This document shows positions 1 to 7,522 of a stretch of 22,138 bases of DNA, in pieces. The stretch lies in the NCBI GenBank assembly GCA_964485455.1, contig CAZAJU010000033.1, positions 1-22,138 on the forward strand, given 5' to 3'. Position 1 is the first letter of the stretch. Every line of letters begins with the position of its first letter. The stretch is from Tissierella_B sp964485455. GTDB taxonomy: Bacteria; Bacillota; Clostridia; Tissierellales; Tissierellaceae. The notes beneath the pieces are model-generated. The model saw nothing but the letters and a program-made list of their open reading frames with translations. It did not search any database and was not told where the DNA came from. The position numbers and the translations under genes are program-made.

Positions 1-45
1 GCTGAGAAAATCGAAGCTGCAGGAGGAAAGGTTGAGGTGATCTAA
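1..45 (+). CDS. rplO: 50S ribosomal protein L15, C-terminal end (partial)
   Basis: Only the last 14 codons and the TAA stop are in the window. They read AEKIEAAGGKVEVI, the usual C-terminus of bacterial L15, a large-subunit protein. The next gene, secY, starts at the base right after the stop, and rplO directly before secY is the standard spc-operon order. The secY Shine-Dalgarno sequence (GAGGTGA, 34-39 region) lies inside these last codons, so the two genes are probably translationally coupled. The rest of the gene lies off the left edge. Confidence 0.85.
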   Translation, partial: AEKIEAAGGKVEVI

Positions 46-1323
46 ATGCTTTCAACCTTAAGGAATGCATGGAAAATCCCAGAGATTAGAACGAAAATGA
101 CCTTTACACTAATGATGTTATTAGTGTTTAGATTAGGCTCTGCAATACCTGTACCTTATATTAATAAGGAGTATATAAAGCTTCTTTTTGATGCTAGCCA
201 GGGTGGACTTTTACAGTTCATGGACCTAATGGCTGGTGGTGCATTTCGTCAATTCAGTATTTTTGTATTGAGTATATATCCATATATCACAGCTTCTATT
301 GTAATTCAACTTCTAACAATTGCTATTCCAAAATTGGAAGAACTAGCGAAACAAGGTGAAGAAGGCAAAAAGAGAATTACAATGTTAACTAGATATGGTG
401 CGATTATATTAGCAGCTATTCAGTCAATTGGATATACATTTGGACTATTTAGAGATGCCTTAGAAACAACTAATGCACTTCAAAATATAATTGTTATAAT
501 TACAATGGTTGCTGGTACAGCATTTTTAATGTGGCTTGGAGAGTTAATTACTGAAAAGGGTATTGGAAATGGTATTTCCTTAATTATCTTTATAGGTATT
601 ATATCTGCATTACCAAATCAGTTTATTACAGCAATTAAGACGATTGCATCTGGAAATGTAGGAGATATTATCAAATTATTGGTGCTTGCAATCCTATTCT
701 TGATAATAATTGCTGCTGTAGTAGCAATTCAAGAAGGAGAAAGAAGAATAGCAGTCCAATATGCAAAGAGAGTGGTTGGAAGAAAGATGTATGGTGGTCA
801 ATCAACTCATATACCTGTGAAGGTATTGATGGCAGGAGTTATGCCTGTAATCTTTGCTTCATCATTACTGGCAGTTCCTCAGACCATAGCACTCTTTACA
901 AAAGGTGGAGTTTCAGAATGGATTACTAAATATCTAACACCAAATGGTTCAGTAGGTATTTGGCTATATTCAATATTGAACATTTTACTGATATTATTCT
1001 TCACATACTTCTATACAGCAATTCAATTTAACACAGTAGAATATGCAAAGAATTTACAACAGAATGGTGGATTTATACCAGGTATTAGACCAGGTAGACC
1101 TACATCTGAGTATTTAAATAGAGTAGTAAATAGAGTAGTAATAATTGGAGGAGTTGCGCTTGCTTTCTTGGCAGTATTGCCAATGGTTCTTACAAAGATC
1201 TTTGGAATGCAAGTTAACTTCGGTGGAACAGCAGTTATAATCGTAGTTGGTGTTGCACTTGAGACTGTAAAACAATTAGAATCACAAATGTTGATGAGAC
1301 ATTATAAGGGATTCTTAAAATAA
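46..1323 (+). CDS. secY: Preprotein translocase subunit SecY
   Basis: SecY is the channel-forming subunit of the SecYEG translocon in the cytoplasmic membrane. It passes unfolded secretory proteins outward and membrane segments sideways into the lipid. The 425-residue length is normal, and the sequence reads as about ten hydrophobic segments separated by short charged loops. Family hallmarks are visible: the N-terminal LSTLRNAWKIPEIR amphipathic start, the plug region after the first membrane segment, the basic cytoplasmic loop around residues 228-260 (EGERRIAVQYAKR, then GRKMYGGQSTHIPVK), and the C-terminal loop NGGFIPGIRPGRPT. It starts one base after rplO stops and is followed closely by adk, the canonical spc-operon arrangement. 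No defect is seen. Confidence 0.98.
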   Translation: MLSTLRNAWKIPEIRTKMTFTLMMLLVFRLGSAIPVPYINKEYIKLLFDASQGGLLQFMDLMAGGAFRQFSIFVLSIYPYITASIVIQLLTIAIPKLEELAKQGEEGKKRITMLTRYGAIILAAIQSIGYTFGLFRDALETTNALQNIIVIITMVAGTAFLMWLGELITEKGIGNGISLIIFIGIISALPNQFITAIKTIASGNVGDIIKLLVLAILFLIIIAAVVAIQEGERRIAVQYAKRVVGRKMYGGQSTHIPVKVLMAGVMPVIFASSLLAVPQTIALFTKGGVSEWITKYLTPNGSVGIWLYSILNILLILFFTYFYTAIQFNTVEYAKNLQQNGGFIPGIRPGRPTSEYLNRVVNRVVIIGGVALAFLAVLPMVLTKIFGMQVNFGGTAVIIVVGVALETVKQLESQMLMRHYKGFLK

Positions 1324-1342
1324 GCTATAGGAGATGATTAGG

Positions 1343-1987
1343 ATGAGAATAGTACTATTAGGACCTCCGGGAGCAGGGAAAGGTACTCAGGCATCAGCTA
1401 TAGTTAAGAAATATAATATTCCTCATATTTCAACTGGAGATATCTTTAGAGCCAACATTAAAGAAGGAACTCAATTAGGTATAAAAGCCAAAGAATATAT
1501 GGATAAGGGATTATTAGTTCCTGATGAATTAGTTGTATCCATAGTAAAGGACAGATTAACTAAGGAAGATTGTAAGAATGGGTTCTTACTTGATGGTTTT
1601 CCAAGAACGGTAAATCAAGCTGAAGCTTTGGATGTGGAATTAACTGCCATGGGTATAAAATTGGATGGAGTTGTCAATATTCAAGCAGACAGCGCTATTT
1701 TAATCGAAAGAGCTATTGGTAGAAGAATTTGCAAAGAATGTGGAGCAACTTATCATATCAAGTTCAACCCTCCTAAGGTTGAAGGAGTTTGTGATAATGA
1801 TAAAACACCTTTATTCCAAAGGGACGATGATATTGAAGAAACAGTTGCAACCCGCATAAATGTATATGAAAGCCAAACTCAACCGCTAATTGAGTTTTAT
1901 GAAAAGAAGGGCTTAATTATTCATGTAGATGGTATAAAGCCTATCGATGAGGTTTTCAATACAATTGTAAAGGCACTGGATAAGTAA
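1343..1987 (+). CDS. adk: Adenylate kinase, zinc-binding lid type
   Basis: Adenylate kinase catalyses ATP + AMP to 2 ADP in the cytoplasm. The P-loop GPPGAGKGT lies at residues 7-15 and the NMP-binding region includes STGDIFRANI. The lid carries CKEC followed by C-x2-D (ICKEC...GVCDND), the Cys-Cys-Cys-Asp zinc set seen in Bacillus-type enzymes. I chose the ATG at 1343 over the in-frame ATG at 1334: the Shine-Dalgarno AGGAG at 1329-1333 abuts 1334 but sits nine bases before 1343, and MRIVLLGPPGAGKGTQ is the usual family N-terminus. The product is then 214 residues, the normal long-form length. It follows secY, but the map gene that usually comes next is absent. Confidence 0.97.
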   Translation: MRIVLLGPPGAGKGTQASAIVKKYNIPHISTGDIFRANIKEGTQLGIKAKEYMDKGLLVPDELVVSIVKDRLTKEDCKNGFLLDGFPRTVNQAEALDVELTAMGIKLDGVVNIQADSAILIERAIGRRICKECGATYHIKFNPPKVEGVCDNDKTPLFQRDDDIEETVATRINVYESQTQPLIEFYEKKGLIIHVDGIKPIDEVFNTIVKALDK

Positions 1988-2028
1988 TTAATAAACACAG
2001 CTCCGTGAACCTAAATGAGGTGGATATA

Positions 2029-2310
2029 ATGGATTTAACAAATAAATTAACCGTCGGGCAAGTGGTTAAGTCGAGAGCTGGTCGAGATAATGGAAAGATT
2101 TTCTTAGTTCTTGAAGTCTTAGATGAGCAATTCGTTTATTTAGTGGATGGAGATTTAAGAAAACTTACCAACCCAAAGAAAAAAAAAGTTAAGCATTTGA
2201 CCATATATAATACGGTCATCACTGACTTTGAATCAAAGTTAACTGATGCCGTAAAGGTCAATGATGCATATGTTAGAAAAGTTTTAGAACCCTTTAAAAA
2301 GAGTATCTAA
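2029..2310 (+). CDS. KOW-domain RNA-binding protein (L14e/L27e-like)
   Basis: A 93-residue basic protein with an N-terminal KOW-type beta-barrel (TVGQVVKSRAGRDNGKIFLVLEVL), followed by VDGDLRKLTNPKKKKVKHL. It resembles the archaeal/eukaryotic L14e/L6e/L27e fold. Small genes like this occur between adk/map and infA in many Clostridia and are annotated as KOW-domain RNA-binding proteins; their exact role is not established. An association with ribosomes or rRNA is inferred from the fold and the operon. The start at ATG 2029 is supported by GAGGTGG at 2017-2023, five bases upstream. The longer in-frame GTG at 2005 has no good ribosome binding site. Confidence 0.85.
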   Translation: MDLTNKLTVGQVVKSRAGRDNGKIFLVLEVLDEQFVYLVDGDLRKLTNPKKKKVKHLTIYNTVITDFESKLTDAVKVNDAYVRKVLEPFKKSI

Positions 2311-2340
2311 GTCCGTTTGAACAGGAGGTTCGATTACCGA

Positions 2341-2559
2341 ATGGCTAAAGATGATGTAATAGAAGTCGAAGGCAAAGTTGTTGATGCTTTACCAAACGCT
2401 ATATTTAAAGTAAGGCTCGAGAATGGTCATGAGATTTTAGCCCATATCTCTGGGAAACTTCGTATGAATTATATTAGGATTCTTCCTGGAGATACAGTAA
2501 CAGTTGAACTATCGCCCTACGATTTAACTAAAGGCAGAATAACCTGGCGAAACAAGTAG
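2341..2559 (+). CDS. infA: Translation initiation factor IF-1
   Basis: IF-1 binds the A site of the 30S subunit during initiation together with IF-2 and IF-3. The 72-residue product MAKDDVIEVEGKVVDALPNA... is a single S1/OB-fold domain of exactly the usual length. It has the typical HISGKLRMNYIRILPGD segment in the middle and ends in ITWRNK. A longer in-frame reading from 2317 (MNRRFDYR...) exists, but the strong AGGAGG at 2323-2328 lies inside it and the family N-terminus is MAKDD, so 2341 is the start. The gene lies between the KOW protein gene and rpmJ, the conserved order. Confidence 0.97.
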   Translation: MAKDDVIEVEGKVVDALPNAIFKVRLENGHEILAHISGKLRMNYIRILPGDTVTVELSPYDLTKGRITWRNK

Positions 2560-2576
2560 CATAGGAGGGATTAGTA

Positions 2577-2690
2577 ATGAAGATTAGACCATCTGTTAAA
2601 AAGATGTGTGAAAAATGTAAGATCATTAAGAGACATGGACGAGTAATGGTTATCTGTGAAAATCCAAAGCATAAGCAAAAACAAGGTTAA
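2577..2690 (+). CDS. rpmJ: 50S ribosomal protein L36 (zinc ribbon, C+ form)
   Basis: A 37-codon gene reading MKIRPSVKKMCEKCKII... to HKQKQG. It has the zinc-ribbon ligands Cys11, Cys14, Cys27 and His32, so this is the zinc-binding form of L36, a small large-subunit protein. AGGAGGG lies eight bases before the ATG (2563-2569). The position between infA and rpsM is the invariant order in Firmicutes. Confidence 0.97.
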   Translation: MKIRPSVKKMCEKCKIIKRHGRVMVICENPKHKQKQG

Positions 2691-2731
2691 TGATATAGAT
2701 TGTTGATAAGATTTAGGAGGTGTAGACTTTA

Positions 2732-3094
2732 ATGGCTAGAATAGCAGGTGTTGACTTACCAAGAGACAAGAGAGTTGAAGTTGGTTTAACTTATATTTAT
2801 GGTATAGGAAGACCAAGATCAAACGAAATCCTAGAAAAAGCTGGTGTTGATAAAAATACTAGAGTAAAGGATTTAACAGAAGCTGAAGTAGCAAACCTAA
2901 GGGCAGTTATAGACACTTTCCGTGTTGAAGGTGACTTGAGAAGAGAAATTGCTTTAAATATAAAAAGATTAAGAGAAATTAACTGTTATAGAGGAATCAG
3001 ACACAGAAGAGGACTTCCAGTAAGAGGACAAAGAACTAAGACTAACGCTAGAACTAGAAAAGGTCCTAGAAGAGTGGTTTCAAAGAAGAAGTAG
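2732..3094 (+). CDS. rpsM: 30S ribosomal protein S13
   Basis: S13 sits in the head of the small subunit, contacts the P-site tRNA and forms inter-subunit bridges. The 120-residue protein starts MARIAGVDLPRDKRVEVGLTYIYGIG and carries the helix-two-turns-helix region. It has the RGIRHRRGLPVRGQRTKTNARTRKGPR motif near the basic tail that reaches tRNA. The length is normal. AGGAGGTG precedes the ATG by nine bases. It leads the rpsM-rpsK-rpsD-rpoA-rplQ alpha block. Confidence 0.98.
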   Translation: MARIAGVDLPRDKRVEVGLTYIYGIGRPRSNEILEKAGVDKNTRVKDLTEAEVANLRAVIDTFRVEGDLRREIALNIKRLREINCYRGIRHRRGLPVRGQRTKTNARTRKGPRRVVSKKK

Positions 3095-3112
3095 GTAAAG
3101 GAGGGAAACTAA

Positions 3113-3511
3113 ATGGTAGCTAAAAAAGGCAAAGCGACTCGTATGAGAAGAAGAGAGCGTAAGAATATTGAAAGAGGTCAAGCGCACATCTCCTCATCAT
3201 TTAACAATACGATGGTTACTTTAACTGACTTACAAGGAAATGTTTTATCATGGGCAAGTGCTGGACAATTAGGTTTTAGAGGTTCAAGAAAATCTACTCC
3301 TTATGCAGCACAACAAGCAGCTGAAGAAGCAGCTAAGAAGGCAATGGAACATGGACTAAAGAGCGTAGAAGTATATGTTAAGGGACCAGGTTCAGGAAGA
3401 GAAGCGGCAATCAGATCACTTCAAGCAACAGGTCTTGAAGTAAATATGATAAAAGACGTTACTCCAATTCCACATAATGGGTGTAGACCGCCAAAACGTA
3501 GAAGAGTTTAA
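3113..3511 (+). CDS. rpsK: 30S ribosomal protein S11
   Basis: S11 forms part of the small-subunit platform near the mRNA exit. The 132-residue protein has a basic N-terminal extension, then the conserved GQAHISSSFNNTMVTLTD segment, the GFRGSRKSTPYAAQ segment, and the C-terminal DVTPIPHNGCRPPKRRRV signature. The start is set by AAAGGAGGG a few bases upstream. It lies 18 bases after rpsM and before rpsD, as usual. Confidence 0.98.
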   Translation: MVAKKGKATRMRRRERKNIERGQAHISSSFNNTMVTLTDLQGNVLSWASAGQLGFRGSRKSTPYAAQQAAEEAAKKAMEHGLKSVEVYVKGPGSGREAAIRSLQATGLEVNMIKDVTPIPHNGCRPPKRRRV

Positions 3512-3529
3512 TAGGAGGTGCAAATATAG

Positions 3530-4153
3530 ATGGCAAGATATACAGGACCAGCTTGTAGGTTGTGCCGTAGAGAAGGTCAAAAGCTTTTTCTTAAGGGAGA
3601 TAGATGCTATACAGATAAATGTGCAATAGCAAAGAGAAACTTCGCTCCTGGACAGCACGGACAATCAAGAAAGAAAGTTACAGAATATGGAATGCAATTA
3701 AGAGAGAAACAAAAAGTTCGTAGATTCTATGGAATCAGCGAATCTCAAATGTTCAAATACTATAATTTAGCAGATAAGATGAAGGGTATAACAGGTGAAA
3801 ACCTATTAAGAATCCTTGAATCAAGACTTGATAATGTAGTATATAGAATGGGACTTGCAGCATCAAGAGCTGAAGCTAGACAATTAGTAGTTCATGGTCA
3901 CTTTACTCTTAACGGAGCAAAGGCTGATATACCTTCGCTTTTGACTACTGTTGGAGATGTTATTCAAGTTAAAGAAAAAAGCAGAAATACTGAAAAATTC
4001 AAATCATTAGTTGAAAATCACAATGGAAATACTGTTCCTTGGTTAAACGTTGATTTAGAGCAATTAAAGGGTACAATAGTAGCTGACTCATCTAGAGAAG
4101 ATATAGATATACCAGTTGAAGAACACTTGATAGTAGAGTTATATTCTAAATAA
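3530..4153 (+). CDS. rpsD: 30S ribosomal protein S4 (zinc-binding form)
   Basis: S4 is a primary 16S rRNA binder that nucleates small-subunit assembly. In several bacteria it also represses its own operon. The 207-residue product has Cys9, Cys12, Cys26 and Cys31 in the N-terminal domain (ACRLCRR...GDRCYTDKC), the C+ zinc form common in Clostridia. The RNA-binding S4 domain starts near residue 97 (ESRLDNVVYRMGLAASRAEARQLVVHGHFTLNG). AGGAGGTG precedes the ATG at 3530. I did not see a convincing S4-binding leader structure in the short gaps of this operon. Confidence 0.98.
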   Translation: MARYTGPACRLCRREGQKLFLKGDRCYTDKCAIAKRNFAPGQHGQSRKKVTEYGMQLREKQKVRRFYGISESQMFKYYNLADKMKGITGENLLRILESRLDNVVYRMGLAASRAEARQLVVHGHFTLNGAKADIPSLLTTVGDVIQVKEKSRNTEKFKSLVENHNGNTVPWLNVDLEQLKGTIVADSSREDIDIPVEEHLIVELYSK

Positions 4154-4211
4154 TAGATAAATCAGTTGACCTCATCCTTTAATCACCAAAATGTCAAGGA
4201 GGGTAGAGTTA

Positions 4212-5159
4212 ATGATAGAATTTGAAAAACCAAGAATTGAAATCTTAGAATTAAGTGAAGATAATAGTTATGGAAAATTTGTTGTGGAACCTTTGGAAAG
4301 AGGTTACGGAACTACTCTTGGTAACTCCTTAAGAAGAGTTCTACTGTCTTCATTACCAGGAGCTGCTGTTTCTTCCATAAAAATTCAAGGAGTACTTCAT
4401 GAGTTTTCCACTGTTCCAGGGGTACTAGAAGATGTTCCTGAAATAATATTAAATATTAAGGGAATTGCTGCAAAGATGTATTCAGAAGAACCTGTTTCTC
4501 TGATAATCGATGTAGAAGGTGCCCATGAAGTTACAGCGGGTGATATAATTACAGGACTTGACGTTGAAATTGTTAACAAGGATCACCATATAGCCACTGT
4601 AAATGAAGATGGAAAGCTCTATATAGAACTTGAGTTAGTAAGAGGTAGAGGCTATGTTGTTTCAGAGAAAAATAAAAGAGAAGGTCAGCCTGTTGGAGTT
4701 ATTCCAATAGACTCATCTTTTACACCTGTTAGCAAGGTGAATTATCATGTTGAGAATACAAGAGTGGGAAATATTACCGATTATGATAAATTAGTTCTTG
4801 AGGTATGGACCAATGGAACAATGGATGCAGATGAGGCGACATCATTAGGAGCAAAGATACTTACAGAACACTTAAACCTTTTTATAGGTCTCACTGAGCA
4901 TGTAAGCAATGTAGAGATACTTGTAGAGAAGGAAGAAGATAAGAAGGAGAAGGTTCTTGAAATGACAGTAGAGGAGCTCGACTTATCTGTTAGAAGTTAC
5001 AACTGCTTAAAGAGAGCAGCTATAAACACTGTCGAAGAATTGACTCAGAAGACAGAAGAAGAAATGATGAAAGTAAGAAATCTTGGCAAAAAATCCCTTG
5101 AGGAAGTAGAAAGAAAGCTTGCTGAATTAGGATTGGGCCTTAGAGATAGTGATGAGTAA
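4212..5159 (+). CDS. rpoA: DNA-directed RNA polymerase subunit alpha
   Basis: Two alpha subunits scaffold beta and beta-prime, and their C-terminal domains touch UP elements and activators. The N-terminal domain has FVVEPLERGYGTTLGNSLRRVLLSSLPGAAV. The helix-hairpin-helix C-terminal domain starts near residue 245 (ELDLSVRSYNCLKRAAINTVEEL, then VRNLGKKSLEEV). I start it at ATG 4212, because AGGAGG at 4198-4203 lies eight bases upstream and MIEFEKPRIEI is the family N-terminus; the earlier ATG at 4191 overlaps that ribosome binding site. The resulting 315 residues is the standard length. A 58-base gap separates it from rpsD. Confidence 0.98.
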   Translation: MIEFEKPRIEILELSEDNSYGKFVVEPLERGYGTTLGNSLRRVLLSSLPGAAVSSIKIQGVLHEFSTVPGVLEDVPEIILNIKGIAAKMYSEEPVSLIIDVEGAHEVTAGDIITGLDVEIVNKDHHIATVNEDGKLYIELELVRGRGYVVSEKNKREGQPVGVIPIDSSFTPVSKVNYHVENTRVGNITDYDKLVLEVWTNGTMDADEATSLGAKILTEHLNLFIGLTEHVSNVEILVEKEEDKKEKVLEMTVEELDLSVRSYNCLKRAAINTVEELTQKTEEEMMKVRNLGKKSLEEVERKLAELGLGLRDSDE

Positions 5160-5182
5160 TCAGGTTTGAAGGAGGGATAAAT

Positions 5183-5524
5183 GTGACTACATTAAGAAAA
5201 CTTGGTCGCCCTACAGATCATAGAAATGCTATGTTGAGAAATCAAGTTACATCCTTGTTAAGAAGCGGAAAGATCGAAACTACAGTAACAAGGGCTAAAG
5301 AGACTAAAAGAATGACTGAAAAGATGATAACTTTAGCTAAAAGAGGAGATCTTCATGCTAGAAGACAGGTTTTAGCTTATGTATATGATGAAGACGTAGT
5401 TAAAAAATTATTTGATGAAATAGGACCTAAGTATGCTGATAGAAATGGTGGATATACAAGGGTGCTAAAGATGGGTCCTCGTCGTGGTGACGGCGCAGAG
5501 ATCGCAATATTAGAATTAGTATAA
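5183..5524 (+). CDS. rplQ: 50S ribosomal protein L17
   Basis: L17 is a large-subunit protein near the peptide exit region. The 113-residue product has the family signature RKLGRPTDHRNAMLRN at the start and ends GDGAEIAILELV. The start is a GTG at 5183, with GGAGGG at 5171-5176 six bases upstream. An ATG two bases earlier (5181) is out of frame and is followed at once by TGA (ATGTGA). It closes the alpha operon and is followed by an intrinsic terminator. Confidence 0.97.
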   Translation: MTTLRKLGRPTDHRNAMLRNQVTSLLRSGKIETTVTRAKETKRMTEKMITLAKRGDLHARRQVLAYVYDEDVVKKLFDEIGPKYADRNGGYTRVLKMGPRRGDGAEIAILELV

Positions 5525-5532
5525 CCAGTAGG

Positions 5533-5559
5533 GGGATTAAGTTAAAGCTTAGTCCCTTT
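5533..5559 (+). terminator. Intrinsic terminator of the alpha operon
   Basis: GGGATTAAG (5533-5541) pairs with CTTAGTCCC (5548-5556) as a 9-bp stem with one G-U pair and a 6-base loop. It is followed by TTTAGTTTT. It lies eight bases after the rplQ stop, where the ribosomal operon should end. Confidence 0.75.
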
Positions 5560-5560
5560 A

Positions 5561-5585
5561 GTTTTACTCACAAGGAGAGTAAAAC
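5561..5585. repeat. Second 9-bp perfect hairpin after the rplQ terminator
   Basis: GTTTTACTC (5561-5569) and GAGTAAAAC (5577-5585) form a perfect inverted repeat with a 7-base loop. No T-run follows. It may be a back-up terminator or processing site, or the outer edge of the repeat element that starts at 5585. Confidence 0.5.
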
Positions 5586-5755
5586 AGTGAACAACTAACA
5601 GTAAATAGTGAACAACAGAAAAGCTTGCATCGCTAGGTGCAGTCACCAGTGATTCTACAGAAAGTGGTCATCCTGAGATTGCAGTATAATAAATGCAACT
5701 GAAGGATCTACTCTTTTATATTTGAATTTTGTTGTTTACTGTTCGTTGTTCACTG
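5585..5755. repeat. Small inverted-repeat-bounded element (MITE-like)
   Basis: A 171-bp non-coding stretch whose ends, CAGTGAACAACTAACAGTAA (from 5585) and its reverse complement at 5735-5755, match over 21 bp with one mismatch. The left end carries a second AGTGAACAAC copy at 5607-5616. The interior has a GTCATCCTGAG...CTGAAGGATCT imperfect hairpin (5667-5708) with an inner TTGCA/TGCAA stem. CATCCTGAG/GAAGGATCT hairpins and GTGAACA-type units recur between genes in many clostridial genomes, to my knowledge. No coding capacity or clear target-site duplication is seen. It fills most of the 300-bp gap between rplQ and ecfA1. Confidence 0.6.
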
Positions 5756-5765
5756 TTCACTAATG

Positions 5766-5794
5766 TTGTAAATAACCTATCCATATGTTATAGT
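5766..5794 (+). promoter_or_regulatory. Probable sigma-A promoter for ecfA1-ecfA2-ecfT-truA
   Basis: TTGTAA (5766-5771), a 17-base spacer and TATAGT (5789-5794) lie about 30 bases before the ecfA1 start, just outside the right arm of the inverted-repeat element. Since the alpha operon terminates upstream, this operon needs its own promoter. Confidence 0.5.
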
Positions 5795-5825
5795 AAATAT
5801 GAAATAAATATGCCGAGGTAATAAG

Positions 5826-6662
5826 ATGAATGATGATGTAATGATAAAGCTTGAGAACGTAACATATGAATATAAATCACATATAGATGATAGCATACAA
5901 ACTGCTGTAAAAGATGTAAGCTTTGATATTAAAAGAGGAGAGTTTCTTTGTATCCTTGGTCATAATGGCTCTGGAAAATCAACAATGGCTAAAATGATGA
6001 ATGGTCTTTTATTACCTTCTAGGGGTGAAGTAACAGTGATGGGAGTAAACACCCGTGATGAAGAAAGTATTTGGGATATCAGATCCAAAGCAGGAATGGT
6101 ATTTCAAAATCCTGACAATCAGATTGTAGCTACTATAGTAGAAGAAGATGTTGCCTTTGGACCAGAAAATCTTGGTGTTCCACCAGAGGAAATAAGAAAA
6201 AGAGTTGATTATGCATTGGAAATTGTAGAGATGAGCGAATACAAAAAGCATGCGCCACATCTTTTATCTGGCGGTCAAAAGCAAAGAGTTGCAATTGCAG
6301 GGATCTTGGCCATGAATCCAGATTGTATCATTTTTGATGAACCCACTGCTATGTTAGACCCAAATGGACGACTTGAGGTAATGGAAACTATAAGGAAGCT
6401 TAATGAGGTTGAAGGGAAAACCATAGTATTGATTACTCATTATATGGATGAAACCGTAGAGGCAGATCGACTTTTAATAATGAACCGTGGAGAAATTGCA
6501 CTACAGGGAACACCTAAAGAGGTTTTTAGACAAGTACAAAAGGTAAAGGCCCTAGGGTTAGATGTTCCTCAGGTTACAGAGTTAGCATATGAACTTAGAA
6601 GAGAAGGCATAGATATAAAAGACGATGTACTAAGCGTTGAGGAGCTGGTAGATTTACTATGA
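5826..6662 (+). CDS. ecfA1: Energy-coupling factor transporter ATPase EcfA1
   Basis: This is one of the two ATPases of an ECF transporter, which takes up vitamins or metal ions. With EcfA2 and EcfT it forms a shared energising module that combines with different substrate-binding S proteins encoded elsewhere. The 278-residue protein has Walker A GHNGSGKST at 45-53, Q-loop FQNPDNQ, signature LSGGQKQRVAIAG, Walker B CIIFDEPTAMLDP and the switch histidine in ITHYMDE. GAGGTAA six bases before the ATG fixes the start. Its last bases overlap ecfA2 (ATGA). No S component lies nearby, as expected for the group II arrangement next to ribosomal genes. Confidence 0.95.
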   Translation: MNDDVMIKLENVTYEYKSHIDDSIQTAVKDVSFDIKRGEFLCILGHNGSGKSTMAKMMNGLLLPSRGEVTVMGVNTRDEESIWDIRSKAGMVFQNPDNQIVATIVEEDVAFGPENLGVPPEEIRKRVDYALEIVEMSEYKKHAPHLLSGGQKQRVAIAGILAMNPDCIIFDEPTAMLDPNGRLEVMETIRKLNEVEGKTIVLITHYMDETVEADRLLIMNRGEIALQGTPKEVFRQVQKVKALGLDVPQVTELAYELRREGIDIKDDVLSVEELVDLL

Positions 6663-7522
6663 TAATCGATATTAAGAATTTAAACTATATTTATAACCCC
6701 AATACCCCTTTTGAGAAAAAGGCACTGGACAATGTAAATATAAGCATAAATGAAGGTGATTTCATAGGGCTTATTGGGCATACGGGTTCAGGAAAGTCAA
6801 CCTTAGTACAACATTTAAATGGGCTTATGAAACCTACAAGTGGTTCAGTTATAGTTGATGGTATAAATACAACAGGAAAAGGGATATCTTTAAGAGAAGT
6901 AAGACAAAAGGTAGGTTTAGTATTTCAATACCCAGAACATCAGTTGTTTGAAGAATCAATATACAAGGACATAGCTTTTGGACCAAAGAACCTTGGGCTT
7001 AGCGATGAAGAAGTTGATAAGAGAGTTAGGGATGCAATGGAGCTTGTAGGTATTGATTTTGAATCCTTAAAAGATAGGTCTCCCTTCGAGCTAAGTGGAG
7101 GTCAAAAGCGACGTGTTGCAATAGCTGGAGTAATTGCCATGAAGCCTAAGGTATTGGTTTTAGATGAACCTACTGCAGGTCTAGATCCATATGGCAGAGA
7201 TGAAATACTGGATGAAATAAAGGCGCTCTTTATAAGAGAAGGCATAACAATAATCCTGGTTTCACATAGTATGGAAGATGTTGCAAGACTTGTAAATCGT
7301 ATTCTTGTAATGGATAAGGGAAGACTTGTAATGGATGATACTACAAGGGAAGTTTTTAAAAGAGCCTCTGAACTTGAAAAAATTGGATTGGGGATTCCTC
7401 AAATCACTAAGTTTATGAGAAGTTTCAAGGAAAAAGGCAACGATGTAAATGATGACATCCTAACTGTAGAGGAAGCCAAGCAAGAAATTATGAAGTATTT
7501 AAGGAGAAAACAAGATGCTTAA
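6659..7522 (+). CDS. ecfA2: Energy-coupling factor transporter ATPase EcfA2
   Basis: The second ATPase of the ECF module, 287 residues. Walker A GHTGSGKST lies at 40-48. Also visible are Q-loop FQYPEHQLFEE, signature LSGGQKRRVAIAG, Walker B VLVLDEPTAGLDP and the switch histidine in VSHSMEDV. The FQYPEHQ version and the position after ecfA1 mark it as the EcfA2 (formerly CbiO2) subunit. The start codon overlaps the ecfA1 stop in ATGA and the 3' end overlaps ecfT by 8 bases, so translation of the three genes is probably coupled, which fits a fixed subunit ratio. Confidence 0.95.
   Translation: MIIDIKNLNYIYNPNTPFEKKALDNVNISINEGDFIGLIGHTGSGKSTLVQHLNGLMKPTSGSVIVDGINTTGKGISLREVRQKVGLVFQYPEHQLFEESIYKDIAFGPKNLGLSDEEVDKRVRDAMELVGIDFESLKDRSPFELSGGQKRRVAIAGVIAMKPKVLVLDEPTAGLDPYGRDEILDEIKALFIREGITIILVSHSMEDVARLVNRILVMDKGRLVMDDTTREVFKRASELEKIGLGIPQITKFMRSFKEKGNDVNDDILTVEEAKQEIMKYLRRKQDA

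Noticed and set aside
5621..5670. Possible tRNA or T-box in the rplQ-ecfA1 gap.
   Set aside because: No cloverleaf, T-arm GTTCRANNC or T-box TGGNACCGCG motif. The local hairpins fit a repeat element better.
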